Source: Candidatus Endomicrobium neocapritermitis (GTDB lineage: Bacteria > Elusimicrobiota > Endomicrobiia > Endomicrobiales > Endomicrobiaceae). Taken from it: a DNA stretch of 64,000 bases. A program made the translations under genes and the position numbers. Below, piece by piece: positions 8,025 to 18,446 of this stretch (its first letter is position 1; every line of letters begins with the position of its first letter). The stretch spans positions 1-64,000 of the forward strand of contig WRJZ01000049.1 in NCBI GenBank assembly GCA_009778325.1. The letters run 5' to 3'. Under the pieces are notes generated by a model. That model made no database searches. It saw nothing but the letters and a program-made list of their open reading frames with translations, and was not told the DNA's origin.

Positions 8025-11000
8025 TTACGCCGCGATCAATATACTTTTTGCCGCAATCAGCGGTTTCTCAAATCTTTTTGCGTCTATTTTTATTTTGATT
8101 TTAGTATCATCGACTGCATTAAATATCATCGCAAAATAAGCGGCGGAAACCGAGTCTCTGTAATTTCCGCCCGAGGTAAACCCGCTTTTTCTTACGAAAT
8201 ATTCAGGCAGAGTTAAATTGTCTTCAAGATGCAAACTCAAATTTTCCAAGAGAGTTTTTCTTTCCGAATAAGGAGCAAGCATGAGATAATAATACAGGTA
8301 ATACGGATAAGCTTTTCCTGACTTCAACCCTCCGAAACCGCTGAGCGAATGCTCCTTAAATTTCTTAACCGTTTCTTTTTTATACCTGCCGAAATCGTCG
8401 GAATTAAGCATTGAGCTCAAAGAAAAAAACAGCAGTAAATCGGGAGTCTGAATTTTATCGTCGCCGGTTTCAAAATACTTTTTACTTATAAGCTCCTTCA
8501 TTCTTTTTATTTCAGATTCTATATACGACGAATGCCATGAATTTTCAGCCGATTTATTTACCGCGGCGCATATTTGCAGAGCATTCAGATAGAGCGCTTC
8601 ATATTCGGCAGAATCTATTGCGTTATTTTTACAGTGTTCTAAAATACCGTTCAAATAAGGAATTATTTTTTTAGCATAAGATAATCTCTCTTCCGCATGC
8701 AAATCTCCGTAAAACAAGCCAAACTGCTCAACAAGCCACAAAAGCATCGTCACATCGGTTTCTGCGCCGGATATTTCATTCCAGTTTTTGAAATATTTAT
8801 ACAGCTTTGAGGCAAATGATTTCTTATCTCTGCCGCCCAAATATAAGCCGTATAAAGACATAATTTCGCTTTTTTCGGGAGTATAATTTAGAAAATTATC
8901 TTTTACCGCAAAAGAATCGGCAAACGCGTATGACTTTGCCGTCAAATCAGATCCGGAAATATTATATTTGCCGTTTATAATCCCGTTCATAAACCCGATA
9001 AGCTGCATTGTGTAAAGCCTCTTGTCTTTCTCGGATACGGAATTGCTTTTTAGTTCAAGATTATTTATATAGCGCATAACGGCAGACTCATCTCCGAAAT
9101 TTTCCAAATATTTCTTAGCGATAGGAAAAAGAGTGTTATTCTGCGAAATATACGTTAAAAAATCTTCCGCGTCTTTGCCGTTTGTTTTTATATAAGAATA
9201 AAGCGCGTTAAAAACAAGCGCTCCTTTGGCTTTAATCTTATGTATTGAATTTTCTTCGTCATTTATAATAAGTTTTTCGGCTTCAGCCGCAAGTTTCGAA
9301 TTTTTTATGAATTCATTATAACCTTTCATATAATATTCCGACGGATTGGCATAAGCCTGCTTCAGCAGATCTTTTTTTCCGAGCCTTATGCTTTCAAGTT
9401 TTATTCCGGCGTCGGTGAAAAAAGAAAGCGGAAAATTTATACGTTCAGCCCCGCTGTTCTTTAAAAGATCAAGCGTTTCCCGTATTCCGTATGAGTCATT
9501 AATTCCGGACTTGTACAATACGTTCTCTCCTTTTTTAGCGGCAAGAACAAATACGTTTTCTTTAACGGGATATTTAGTATTATCGTCATCCTCAAATATC
9601 AAAACCATTTTTTTATCAAGCCCGTTTTGCAGCTTTGTTTGCAGGTGAGCGGCAATACGTTCTTTGCCGTGATAAGCGTCAATATTAGTTATAAGAAAGC
9701 CTCCTGTGCGCATATTTTTGGCAAGAAAAGACATTCTGCCGTCATAAGAAAAAGACGCGGGGTTTATTTCAAACTCAGGAAAAATGACGCTTTCCCCGTT
9801 GTTACGGCTTTCAAAATAACCTTTGCCAAAATCAACGGATTCCGCCAAAGTCATCAAATTTGTCTTAACGATGACTTTTATGCCTTTTGATTCCAGTATT
9901 ACCGACGCTTCCTTAAACCTGTTAAAAACAATATATTCCATGTATTTAATCTGCTCTACGGCCTCGTCCCATTTTCCGGCGTTAAGCGATTTTATTTCGG
10001 ATATTTCATCTCCGCTTAATTCTTTTTTTCCGCTGAGCACCATAGCCGCGAAATATTCAAACGTTTTTTCGGCGCCGGAGACAAAATCCGTTTTTTTAAA
10101 CTCTTCAAATCTGATGGCTTCATCATGCTTTGTCTTTAAATGCGACAGAAGAATGCCGGCGGCATAAAATCTTGAAGAGACCTTTTTCCATGTTTTAAGG
10201 TCTGCTTTTTCTTCAAGCATAAGCCCCAGAAAACTGCTGTCTTTATATCCGATTCTTGTCATTTCATGCCGCAGGTCGGCAAGCATAGGATTGAAAACAT
10301 TTCCTATTACGGAACCGTTTTCCGTTTCTGCATAAAGATTTGAAATGATCACCGTGTTTATTATTTTCGGATCAAGAAGCCTTTCCAGCTGTAAAATATC
10401 CGAAACCGTATTCAGCGTCAAAGAAGGAATTATTTTCTGAACGACATTATCCGCCTGAAGTTTAACTTTCGGAGCGTCGCGCTGTTTAAGCGAAGCCAAT
10501 GCTGTTAAATCGGATAAATTATTAATATACGCTTTCGGATCGGAATAAAATATATTTTTATCAAGTTTTTTAAGCTTATAATCTTCGGCGTCTATATCGC
10601 CTGTTATGCTGCGGTTAAAATTCAAAATGAAAGCCGCGTCGGAAAACAATGCCGAAATAAGGCCCGTATCAAGAAAATTATTTTCAAAAACATTGAAAGC
10701 GGAGGCTTCATCGGACAATGTGATAAAAGAATGTTCTTGCGGAGAAAGAGCTGTTTTATCAGAACTTATTTCTTTGTTTATATAAAGACTTCCGAAATTT
10801 ATCCCGTTAAGCATTTCATCATTCATAAAAGAATCATTCAATATCTGTGGATTGGCAAAAACACCGGCACCATCAATAGAAATCATGGACATCGAACCGT
10901 TTCCAAGGGAATATCCAAGTATTTTTTGAAGCTGTTTCAGTTCTTTTCTTCCGGATGCCGCATCCTTCAAAACTGCCAGCATTCCCCTTCCTAAAAATAT

Positions 11001-14000
11001 TTTCTTTATTAAAGCGTCTGAAGTATCTTCATAATCATCGGAAAGTATAGCGTTAATTATCCTGTATTCATTTTCCCCGATTGCTCCGCTGTATAGAGGA
11101 ACGAATTTCAAAACATAAGAATTTTTATACTCTTCGCTTATAATTACCTTTGCGGAAATGACGCTTGCGCCTATGGGAATATTGACGATTATATTTTCTT
11201 CCGCTTCCGAAACGTCTTCAATGTCGTTTTGTATAGCAGCGCTGACAGAGTTGAATCCTGCCTTAGACGCAGCTAAAACATGCCCCTTATAATCAGGATT
11301 CATGCTTGGCATTAAAAAAATAAATGTTTTTTCTTTTCCGCGATTATGTCCGGTTATCATATTTGAAAGCCTGCCGGAAAAAGAAACATTATTAGTTCCG
11401 TAATTTACGGCCTTTAAAGACGCTTTGGCGGAATGCCTCGCCGCGGATTTTATTTTTTGTCCTGCGGCATTGTTTTCCGGAAGACTTGTCAAAAATGACG
11501 TTATAGTATCATAATATTTGCTCCCGGGTTCCGCTTTGCTCAGCAGAGATTCGGGAGGTCTTACGATATTCACTTTAAGAGCGCTGTTATCACCTGCGTA
11601 AAAGTTTTTATGTATTTCAAATATGCCTGAAAAAAAATCATAATATTGTCTTCTTATTTCCCTGTCGCTTATTCCGGATATTATTTTTGAAAGATAAACG
11701 TCTATTGAGTCGCCGTTGTTCAGCATCGTGTAAGGTATCATGATATGGTTAAGGAAATCCAGTTTAAATTTAACGCCTTCATAACTTTCTATATAATCGT
11801 TTAACATCAGCATATACTTTGTAAACTCTTTCATCTTGCCGCTCTCCATTGTTATTGAAGAAAGGCCTGAAAATGCGGATATCTGCTCGCTGCTTCCGTT
11901 TTTTTGTTTTAAAAGATTTTCAAAAGCCGTTTTAAGTATATAATTCGAAATTTTTTCAATGTCAAAAGTTTTATATATTTTCCTCAAAAGACTTTCTCCT
12001 GGCTGCCGCTCTCCTATTTTCCCCGATACAAACAGCGGAAGATTCTGCGAACGTATCTGCTCATATCCGGAATCAGAGCTTAAAAGAGTTATATCTCCGG
12101 TCTGCTTCAAATCTCCGATATATATATAAGAAGGATCGGCAATAATAATGCTTCCTTTTTTAATGCTGTTTTGAAACAGCCCCACGGCATTGAGCACGGA
12201 TATTTCAAGAGGGGTTACGCTTGTTCCTCCTGAGGGAAAAGGTATCATATTTAATATATTTTTATGATTCAGACCGTCAATATTTAAAATTACCGCGTCA
12301 ATTTCCGAGATATCTTTCTTTGCAAGTTTTGGATATTTATATTTAAAGTCTTCAGAATTAATATACGCAAAAACATCGGTTAAGGCATTGCCGTCTCCGC
12401 GATTTTTATTTATGATAAATTCAATTTGCACGTGTTTTAAATTTCCGTTGAGCATAATCTCGGCGACCATATCTTTAATATCATTTATACCGTCATTATC
12501 ATAATTAACGGAAACAAACATAATATCCGGAACTTTTCCGCCCGGAACATCAAACAGCCGCAGCGCCTTGTTTTTAACTATTTCTTCCGTCAGAGAAGCA
12601 GGATATTCTTCATTTAGATTCCCGGCTGAAGTTATTTTGTGAAACTTTGTGTGTATTAATCCGAAAGTTATCGGAATCCAATGCATAAAAATCGCTATTC
12701 CTATTCCCGTTATAAAAACTATGAAAAGTTTATACGGGATAAGGTAAAGATTGTTTGCGATAACAGTCGTTGCAAAAAACAGCAGCGGAAATAATCTTGC
12801 AAGCACTTTTCTTAACTTCCAAAATTCGTTCATTCCTATATCAAATCTTTTCGGGTTTCTTTTTGAATGAAGATAATTTTCGGAAAACATCATCAGGCTG
12901 TCCCGGTCATACAGTCCGGGAACGAGCGAATTACCTATCATTGTCAAGTCGCGCATTGATTTTAAAAAACCTTTTTGCGAAGCGTAAATTCCGAAATTTA
13001 TGCCCATTATATATCTTACAACCGTAAGTATTTTAAACTTTTCAAGAAAAAACCAAGGACCGTTTTCTGATATTCTGTAACTGTTAAGGATATCGGCGTT
13101 TAATGCATAACTGAGAAGCTTATAATATGCTCTTGCGTAGCGCCCTGTTTCTTCAAAACTTCTTATTTCAAACAAGACTTTCTCTTTTTCGGAATCGGGC
13201 ATGGTTTTTACCCTGTCCATTGTCGCATTATATAAAAGACTGAAATCCTGTATTATTGAAATAATTTGCTCTTTATTTCCTGGCATAAAAGCACTTTCGG
13301 AAAACACGGTAATTCTTATCAGCTGCAAAGCGTATTTTCTTATTATTTCAAGCCTGTTAACCGTCAAATCTCCGGATTTTAAAACACTGTCCCATTTTTC
13401 TAAATATTCGCGGGAAGCTTCCGTAATATTTTTTTTGACGTCATCATACCATTCAATACGGATTTCATCTTTAAAAGGAATGCGTGCGCACTTTTCGCTT
13501 AGACCCGGATAAAAATCTTTAAACTCAGGTTCGGAATTTATCAAATCCAAAACGCTTTCAATATTTTTCTTTATTTCATATAAAGTATTTTCATTTCCGC
13601 CGTCATATAAACGGACGGATGCTTCCGCAAAACGTATCTTATCGCGCAGGGTTTGCGAACCGGAATTGCCGGACAAAGACTTTTTCAAATTCTCTAATTC
13701 TTTTTTTATTTCTCTAAGCAAAGTATCTTCATCCGACATGTAATACATATCTTCAAAGTGATTTTTTTCGGACAAAGAAAGCTTTTTTATTTTCTTGCCG
13801 TAAAAAGAATTGCGCTTCCCTAAAAAAATCAAAAATCTGTGCATAAAAACAGATAACCCGAGTCCGGTGCAGAGAGAAAAAATAATTGCGCCTGTCGCTC
13901 CGGTTTGACCTATAAGAGACAAGTCCCCGTTTACGCTCGTAAACGCTATTACTAAAGTTGAAACAATATACTGAAAAGCCAAAATCAGCGACAGAACTCT

Positions 14001-17000
14001 CTGTATCGCTTTTCTTTCAGCCCATCTTTTTTCAATACCGAGATAAGTTTTCTCGGATGGATTTTCCTTTTCGTCTATATAGGCGTTAAAGTCTCTCATA
14101 ATCGAGTCATAGTCATACATTGACCTGCTTACCGCGTTTCCAAGTGTATAAAGTCTGAAAACTTGTTTTTTGAGTTTTGCTTTTTCTTTTTGAAAATTCG
14201 AATGTATGCCGAATATTCTTCTGTTAACAGGCATGATTTTTAACCTTTCAAATATCGATGATTTCGGGTATATATATCCTCCGAGTATGGATATATTTTC
14301 AAAGCAGTCCAGCGTTTTAAGATATTCAAGCGAATAATATTCGACAAAAGCAAAAAGTTTTTTTAAATTTTCAAAATACCGTCTGTCATTAATATTTTCA
14401 ACTTTATTATTTTGCAAAAATTCATTTATCAAATCTATGTTTTCACCGCTTTTTTCCGCAATATTTTTATACAGGGAAACTAATTTTTTTCTTTCGGTAT
14501 CAAACTCTTTTTTTTGAAATCTCGTATTAACTATTACTCTTATAAGCCCGTTGTATTCCGACTGCATCAAATCAGCAAACCCGTTGTCATAGCTATTTAA
14601 AGATGCATCTTCGGAAACAGTTTGATTTATTTTGGAATTATAATATTTAATCAAACCGGCAAACAGCTCATTTTCATATCCGAAAGAATAAAACGAATGC
14701 GGCTGATTGTAAGACGTTATTGTTATTTTCTTAATAACGTCATGCAGGTTTTCATTTTGCGAAACGTCAAAAAAAGAAGAGTACTCTTCGTAAAAATTGC
14801 CAAAATCTTTGTCTACTCCTGTTTTTGTAAAATAAGATAAAGAATCCTCGCCGTTTTTCATTCTCAGCAGCGGAATGAGTATATGCTGTATAAAATCGAT
14901 CCCGGGAGATGTTTTTGCGGTGTCCTTATTACGGTATATATTTTTATATAGCAGTGAAATTTGCTCCCAAAATGAAGAGTATACCGAAGGGTCGTCAAAA
15001 CTGAACAGAATATTTCCGGTGGTAGTTTCAAACTGTTCCGCAAGACGGTTATCGAGATTGTAAGTTTTTTCCAATATGCCTTTTTTTTCAAGTTTATTGC
15101 TTATTTGTTCCAATTCGAAGTTATAATATATTTTTCTTGCGATATTTACCTTTGGGTCTCCGCCGTTGTTTATTATCCACGGCAGCCCGTAGCCCGTAAT
15201 ATCGTTATAGCTTACCATAGAAGAAATTATCGTTATTTCGCTTCTAGGTTTCATTTCCCCGATATATATTTTTGACGGGTCCATCATGGCAAGCCCGCCC
15301 TTTGCGCCGAATGACCGGCATGCTCTTATCCCGTTTAATATGCCGAGTTCAAGCGCCGTTATTTTTGTTCCGTTAAAATGAAAAGGCAACTCTCTGCAGA
15401 CTTCAGATTTATCAAGTCCGTCTACATTAACAGCACAAATTTTAAGCTCGGAAAATTTTTTATCCTTGATATTCTTAAACTCTACGCCTTTTTTTAATGT
15501 TTCAAGATACTCTGCTATTCCTATAAAAGATGCACCCGTGCCGTCGTCTGAAGCATGGATAAATTTAAAGTTAACTTTAGACAAAGGCGTTGACAAACGC
15601 ATTCTTTGTAAAGCATTTTCATAAAATTCTATATCTTCTTTATTTTTAAGGCTGATAAGCACAATATCCGGCATAGCGCCGTTCAGAGAGTCCAGAGTTC
15701 TGAGATACTCGTTTAAAATAACCGATTCCCTTGTTTTATCGTCATGAATAACTTTTACTCTTTTATTTTGCAGAAATATTTTTCTGAAAATATTTTTAAT
15801 TTTCGCGGAAATATTTATTTTTTCGGGCTCAATTATTAAGCGTTTGTTTTTACCTATTTTAACAGTCAGGGGTATATTTCTTTCCGAAAGCAGTTTATTA
15901 ACGGCGTTAACAGCCTGAACGGAATAAATGTCGTCAAACGAAGACCAAAAATCAACTATATTTTTGAGCTCATATCCTTTCCCGACGCTCAGCAAAGGCG
16001 GAGCCAAAGCCTCTGCCTTTGTGGCGGCTGACATACGGATCAAATTTCTATAGATATTTTCTTCATGATTGTCCGTAGCGGGAAGAAGTGAAATATATGA
16101 TATATTTTCGTTTTTCAGCATTGATGTCAATGATCCGTGAAATCCGCCTATTACCGCAACGCTGACACTTTTATAAGCGTTTCCGCAGAAAGCAATATCT
16201 CTGCCAGGATCATTTGAATCAATCACTTTTCTGATATTTTCACAAAAAATACCGTTTCTGAGAATATTATTTTCATAATACTCTTTTATCTCCGCGTCGG
16301 ATAACACTTTTGATACCGTTAAAAAATCTTCTTTTATAAGATATTTGAAACAGGTTTTCAAAATAAGTTCTTTATTTTCAATGATATACTTAAACTCGTC
16401 TTCCGAAATTTCAAGTTTGCGGTATTTATCCAAAATATCCGCAAAAAAATACAACTTTATGTATTCTTTTCTTCCTGACGACAGTTCAATATTGCCGAGT
16501 ATGTTATTTTTAAACATTTCCGTCTGTTCTATCAGTTCGTAAGGCTTAAGAGAATGCTTAAGTTCCTGCAAATACAGCATTTCCGATAAATCGGGATAAT
16601 CGGCAAGAATTTTTACAAAACGGCCTTTCAGTATTGCGTATAAATCGGATAAAAATATATCGCCTTGGGATTGCGTTAATTTCTCGGTTAGCTGAAGATA
16701 TTCTCCGTACGGAATATTTTTCTGAAGAAAATTCATAACATGATATATATCTTTTTCCGCGTTTTTTTTGTTCAGATTTCGATTTATGAAATTAATCTTT
16801 AAGTATTTGTTTATTTCATCGTAATTTTTTAAATCTATAAAAAAATTGCCGCTTATTATTCCTATTTCGGATATGACTGTTTCCATATCTCCGTTAAGAT
16901 TTTTTATTTTTTCAATATTTTTTATAATGCCGCATATCTCATTTTCGGCATTATCATATATTTCTTTTTTAATACGTGAAAAAATATTGTAATCAGATTC

Positions 17001-17477
17001 ATACTTTAAAGCCGCTATTTTCAGATTTCTGATATAAATATCCCAATCTTCTATCCCGTAAAAATTTTGAAAATCATTCTTAACGCTGAAAACTTCGCTT
17101 CCGCTTACGAGGCCTGAAAGCAAAAATATATTCATAATTTCTTTCTTTTTGGCCGTAGAAATGCCTAAACTGTCTATTTTGCCGAACGGCGCACCTTCGG
17201 CAAAAATATAGTCCAGCGTATCGGATGAGTGAAGTTTTCCAAGTAAATTAAATATTGATTTTTGAACCGCGGGATTTGTGTGAAGATCCTGTATAAATAT
17301 TATAAGAGGGGTATCGGGTTTATATGATGATTCAATTACATTAAATTCAGAAAAGATATCGGCCTGAGCTGCGACGGAAGAATCTTTCTTTATAGAAGAA
17401 TGGGTGAAATCCGAAAATAAAGAAATTAAAACGCACGAAGAAACCAGAAGAGATATGATTTTCTTTACTGCAAACAT
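8025..17477 (-). CDS. Giant exported protein 1 (3150 aa) with TraB/ChaN-like N-terminal domain
   Basis: Residues 1-25 are hydrophobic and look like an export signal; the ATG at 17477 follows AGAGGTGTTAAG. Residues about 55-475 match the N-terminus of the 3635-residue giant in this window: IFIQDLHTNPAVQKSI, FAEGAPFGKID and AVIGGFHGSLTSML, an arrangement resembling the TraB/EreA/ChaN (Tiki) superfamily. The centre is a mirrored duplication: module A (about 600-900; NVDGLD, MMDPSKIYIGEM), membrane module B (about 1080-1230, paired hydrophobic segments around FMHRFLIFLG), then B' (1484-1616, FMHWIPITFG) and A' (1650-1956; NIDGLN, IADPSYIYIGDL). The last 1100 residues are helix-rich and unrecognised. 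The protein ends KSILIAA, close to the other giant's RSILSAA. The function is unknown; a periplasmic or envelope location is inferred. Confidence 0.8.
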   Translation of the reverse strand: MFAVKKIISLLVSSCVLISLFSDFTHSSIKKDSSVAAQADIFSEFNVIESSYKPDTPLIIFIQDLHTNPAVQKSIFNLLGKLHSSDTLDYIFAEGAPFGKIDSLGISTAKKKEIMNIFLLSGLVSGSEVFSVKNDFQNFYGIEDWDIYIRNLKIAALKYESDYNIFSRIKKEIYDNAENEICGIIKNIEKIKNLNGDMETVISEIGIISGNFFIDLKNYDEINKYLKINFINRNLNKKNAEKDIYHVMNFLQKNIPYGEYLQLTEKLTQSQGDIFLSDLYAILKGRFVKILADYPDLSEMLYLQELKHSLKPYELIEQTEMFKNNILGNIELSSGRKEYIKLYFFADILDKYRKLEISEDEFKYIIENKELILKTCFKYLIKEDFLTVSKVLSDAEIKEYYENNILRNGIFCENIRKVIDSNDPGRDIAFCGNAYKSVSVAVIGGFHGSLTSMLKNENISYISLLPATDNHEENIYRNLIRMSAATKAEALAPPLLSVGKGYELKNIVDFWSSFDDIYSVQAVNAVNKLLSERNIPLTVKIGKNKRLIIEPEKINISAKIKNIFRKIFLQNKRVKVIHDDKTRESVILNEYLRTLDSLNGAMPDIVLISLKNKEDIEFYENALQRMRLSTPLSKVNFKFIHASDDGTGASFIGIAEYLETLKKGVEFKNIKDKKFSELKICAVNVDGLDKSEVCRELPFHFNGTKITALELGILNGIRACRSFGAKGGLAMMDPSKIYIGEMKPRSEITIISSMVSYNDITGYGLPWIINNGGDPKVNIARKIYYNFELEQISNKLEKKGILEKTYNLDNRLAEQFETTTGNILFSFDDPSVYSSFWEQISLLYKNIYRNKDTAKTSPGIDFIQHILIPLLRMKNGEDSLSYFTKTGVDKDFGNFYEEYSSFFDVSQNENLHDVIKKITITSYNQPHSFYSFGYENELFAGLIKYYNSKINQTVSEDASLNSYDNGFADLMQSEYNGLIRVIVNTRFQKKEFDTERKKLVSLYKNIAEKSGENIDLINEFLQNNKVENINDRRYFENLKKLFAFVEYYSLEYLKTLDCFENISILGGYIYPKSSIFERLKIMPVNRRIFGIHSNFQKEKAKLKKQVFRLYTLGNAVSRSMYDYDSIMRDFNAYIDEKENPSEKTYLGIEKRWAERKAIQRVLSLILAFQYIVSTLVIAFTSVNGDLSLIGQTGATGAIIFSLCTGLGLSVFMHRFLIFLGKRNSFYGKKIKKLSLSEKNHFEDMYYMSDEDTLLREIKKELENLKKSLSGNSGSQTLRDKIRFAEASVRLYDGGNENTLYEIKKNIESVLDLINSEPEFKDFYPGLSEKCARIPFKDEIRIEWYDDVKKNITEASREYLEKWDSVLKSGDLTVNRLEIIRKYALQLIRITVFSESAFMPGNKEQIISIIQDFSLLYNATMDRVKTMPDSEKEKVLFEIRSFEETGRYARAYYKLLSYALNADILNSYRISENGPWFFLEKFKILTVVRYIMGINFGIYASQKGFLKSMRDLTMIGNSLVPGLYDRDSLMMFSENYLHSKRNPKRFDIGMNEFWKLRKVLARLFPLLFFATTVIANNLYLIPYKLFIVFITGIGIAIFMHWIPITFGLIHTKFHKITSAGNLNEEYPASLTEEIVKNKALRLFDVPGGKVPDIMFVSVNYDNDGINDIKDMVAEIMLNGNLKHVQIEFIINKNRGDGNALTDVFAYINSEDFKYKYPKLAKKDISEIDAVILNIDGLNHKNILNMIPFPSGGTSVTPLEISVLNAVGLFQNSIKKGSIIIADPSYIYIGDLKQTGDITLLSSDSGYEQIRSQNLPLFVSGKIGERQPGESLLRKIYKTFDIEKISNYILKTAFENLLKQKNGSSEQISAFSGLSSITMESGKMKEFTKYMLMLNDYIESYEGVKFKLDFLNHIMIPYTMLNNGDSIDVYLSKIISGISDREIRRQYYDFFSGIFEIHKNFYAGDNSALKVNIVRPPESLLSKAEPGSKYYDTITSFLTSLPENNAAGQKIKSAARHSAKASLKAVNYGTNNVSFSGRLSNMITGHNRGKEKTFIFLMPSMNPDYKGHVLAASKAGFNSVSAAIQNDIEDVSEAEENIIVNIPIGASVISAKVIISEEYKNSYVLKFVPLYSGAIGENEYRIINAILSDDYEDTSDALIKKIFLGRGMLAVLKDAASGRKELKQLQKILGYSLGNGSMSMISIDGAGVFANPQILNDSFMNDEMLNGINFGSLYINKEISSDKTALSPQEHSFITLSDEASAFNVFENNFLDTGLISALFSDAAFILNFNRSITGDIDAEDYKLKKLDKNIFYSDPKAYINNLSDLTALASLKQRDAPKVKLQADNVVQKIIPSLTLNTVSDILQLERLLDPKIINTVIISNLYAETENGSVIGNVFNPMLADLRHEMTRIGYKDSSFLGLMLEEKADLKTWKKVSSRFYAAGILLSHLKTKHDEAIRFEEFKKTDFVSGAEKTFEYFAAMVLSGKKELSGDEISEIKSLNAGKWDEAVEQIKYMEYIVFNRFKEASVILESKGIKVIVKTNLMTLAESVDFGKGYFESRNNGESVIFPEFEINPASFSYDGRMSFLAKNMRTGGFLITNIDAYHGKERIAAHLQTKLQNGLDKKMVLIFEDDDNTKYPVKENVFVLAAKKGENVLYKSGINDSYGIRETLDLLKNSGAERINFPLSFFTDAGIKLESIRLGKKDLLKQAYANPSEYYMKGYNEFIKNSKLAAEAEKLIINDEENSIHKIKAKGALVFNALYSYIKTNGKDAEDFLTYISQNNTLFPIAKKYLENFGDESAVMRYINNLELKSNSVSEKDKRLYTMQLIGFMNGIINGKYNISGSDLTAKSYAFADSFAVKDNFLNYTPEKSEIMSLYGLYLGGRDKKSFASKLYKYFKNWNEISGAETDVTMLLWLVEQFGLFYGDLHAEERLSYAKKIIPYLNGILEHCKNNAIDSAEYEALYLNALQICAAVNKSAENSWHSSYIESEIKRMKELISKKYFETGDDKIQTPDLLLFFSLSSMLNSDDFGRYKKETVKKFKEHSLSGFGGLKSGKAYPYYLYYYLMLAPYSERKTLLENLSLHLEDNLTLPEYFVRKSGFTSGGNYRDSVSAAYFAMIFNAVDDTKIKIKIDAKRFEKPLIAAKSILIAA

Positions 17478-17520
17478 CTTAACACCTCTTTTTTTACAAT
17501 ATGATAAAAAAAAGGTATTA

Positions 17521-17531
17521 AGATACTATAA
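17521..17531 (-). promoter_or_regulatory. 11-bp motif shared upstream of both giant genes
   Basis: TTATAGTATCT on the minus strand, 44-54 bp before the start of giant 1, is identical to the motif 26-36 bp before giant 2. It contains TATAGT, a possible -10 box; TTAACT lies 18 bp upstream. It may be a shared promoter element or operator. Confidence 0.4.
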
Positions 17532-17574
17532 GCATTCTGTTAAAAATAAGTTAAGATTATTTTTTTAGATTAGG

Positions 17575-17599
17575 GCATACTATGTGTTAACACGTCCTA
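17575..17599 (-). repeat. Solo terminal inverted repeat of the MITE-like element
   Basis: These 25 bp match, at 21 positions by eye, one terminal repeat of the 273-bp element at 59849-60121 (core CTATGTGTTAA). The match overlaps the end of the PHP gene, whose last residues (GRVNT) and stop codon TAG are read from it. No second end is seen nearby, so this is a remnant or a solo end. Confidence 0.6.
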
Positions 17600-18446
17600 G
17601 TTGTTTCGCGGCCTCTAATTTTTCTACGACATAATACGGAACGCGCACGCTTCCGATTATCGGTGGCTCATCTTTATAGGGACCGTGGCAGTCCGAACCG
17701 CCTGTCACAATCAAATCAAATTCATCGGCAAGGCTTAAAAATTTTTTCACCGCGCTGTCGGGATGTTTTATATGCCATGCTTCAATCCCCATAAGACCTG
17801 CTTTAACGAGAGAACCCAGCATTGCCTTATCATTATAGTGCGTATAGTAAGGGTGAGCCATTACCGGAACGCCGCCGGATTTTCTGATAAGTTTGATAGC
17901 GTCGGCAGCCGATATTGCGCATTTCGGTACATATGCCGGTTTGCCGACCGCCAAATATCTTTGAAAAGCTTCGGATATGCTGTTGACATAACCTTCTTCA
18001 ATAAGAGATTTCGCAAAATGCAAACGCCCGATGGCTTTATGCACGGATTCATCAATAAAACTTTTATCTTTTATATCAACGCCGTTTTTCTTAAGTTTTT
18101 CCAAAATTTCTTTAGCTCTTTTGAATCTCGCTTTTTTAAACACGTCAATAACTTCTTTAAGTTCTATTGATTTATAGTCAATGTGATAGCCGAGAATATG
18201 CATCTCGTTTTTAGCGCAATCGCCTATTTCCGAAGATAATTCTATTCCCGGTATGACTTCAAGCCCGTATTTAGAAGCCGCGTCAAGCGCCTCTTCTATA
18301 CCGTCAACGGAATCATGATCCGTTATGCTGATAGCAGTAAGCTTCATTTTAGACGCGTATTCAACAACTTCAGACGGAGAAAAGGTTCCGTCCGAATAGT
18401 TAGTATGAATATGCAAATCCACATAAAAATCATTTTTGGAACTCAT
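17580..18446 (-). CDS. PHP-domain metal-dependent phosphoesterase (TrpH/RNase AM-like)
   Basis: 288 residues, usual length. PHP metal-binding motifs: DLHIHTNYSDG at about 10-20, ITDHDSVDG near 42-50, a PGIELSSE strand, MAHPYY near 195, and GGSDCHGP near 250. This is the TrpH/YciV branch; the E. coli member (RNase AM) is a 5'-3' exoribonuclease that also hydrolyses 3',5'-nucleotide bisphosphate, so an RNA-end or nucleotide phosphoesterase is expected. The start overlaps the end of phoH2 by 4 bp (ATGA), so the two are translationally coupled. The final residues and the stop lie inside a solo end of a mobile element, so the original C-terminus may have been altered. Confidence 0.9.
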   Translation of the reverse strand: MSSKNDFYVDLHIHTNYSDGTFSPSEVVEYASKMKLTAISITDHDSVDGIEEALDAASKYGLEVIPGIELSSEIGDCAKNEMHILGYHIDYKSIELKEVIDVFKKARFKRAKEILEKLKKNGVDIKDKSFIDESVHKAIGRLHFAKSLIEEGYVNSISEAFQRYLAVGKPAYVPKCAISAADAIKLIRKSGGVPVMAHPYYTHYNDKAMLGSLVKAGLMGIEAWHIKHPDSAVKKFLSLADEFDLIVTGGSDCHGPYKDEPPIIGSVRVPYYVVEKLEAAKQLGRVNT

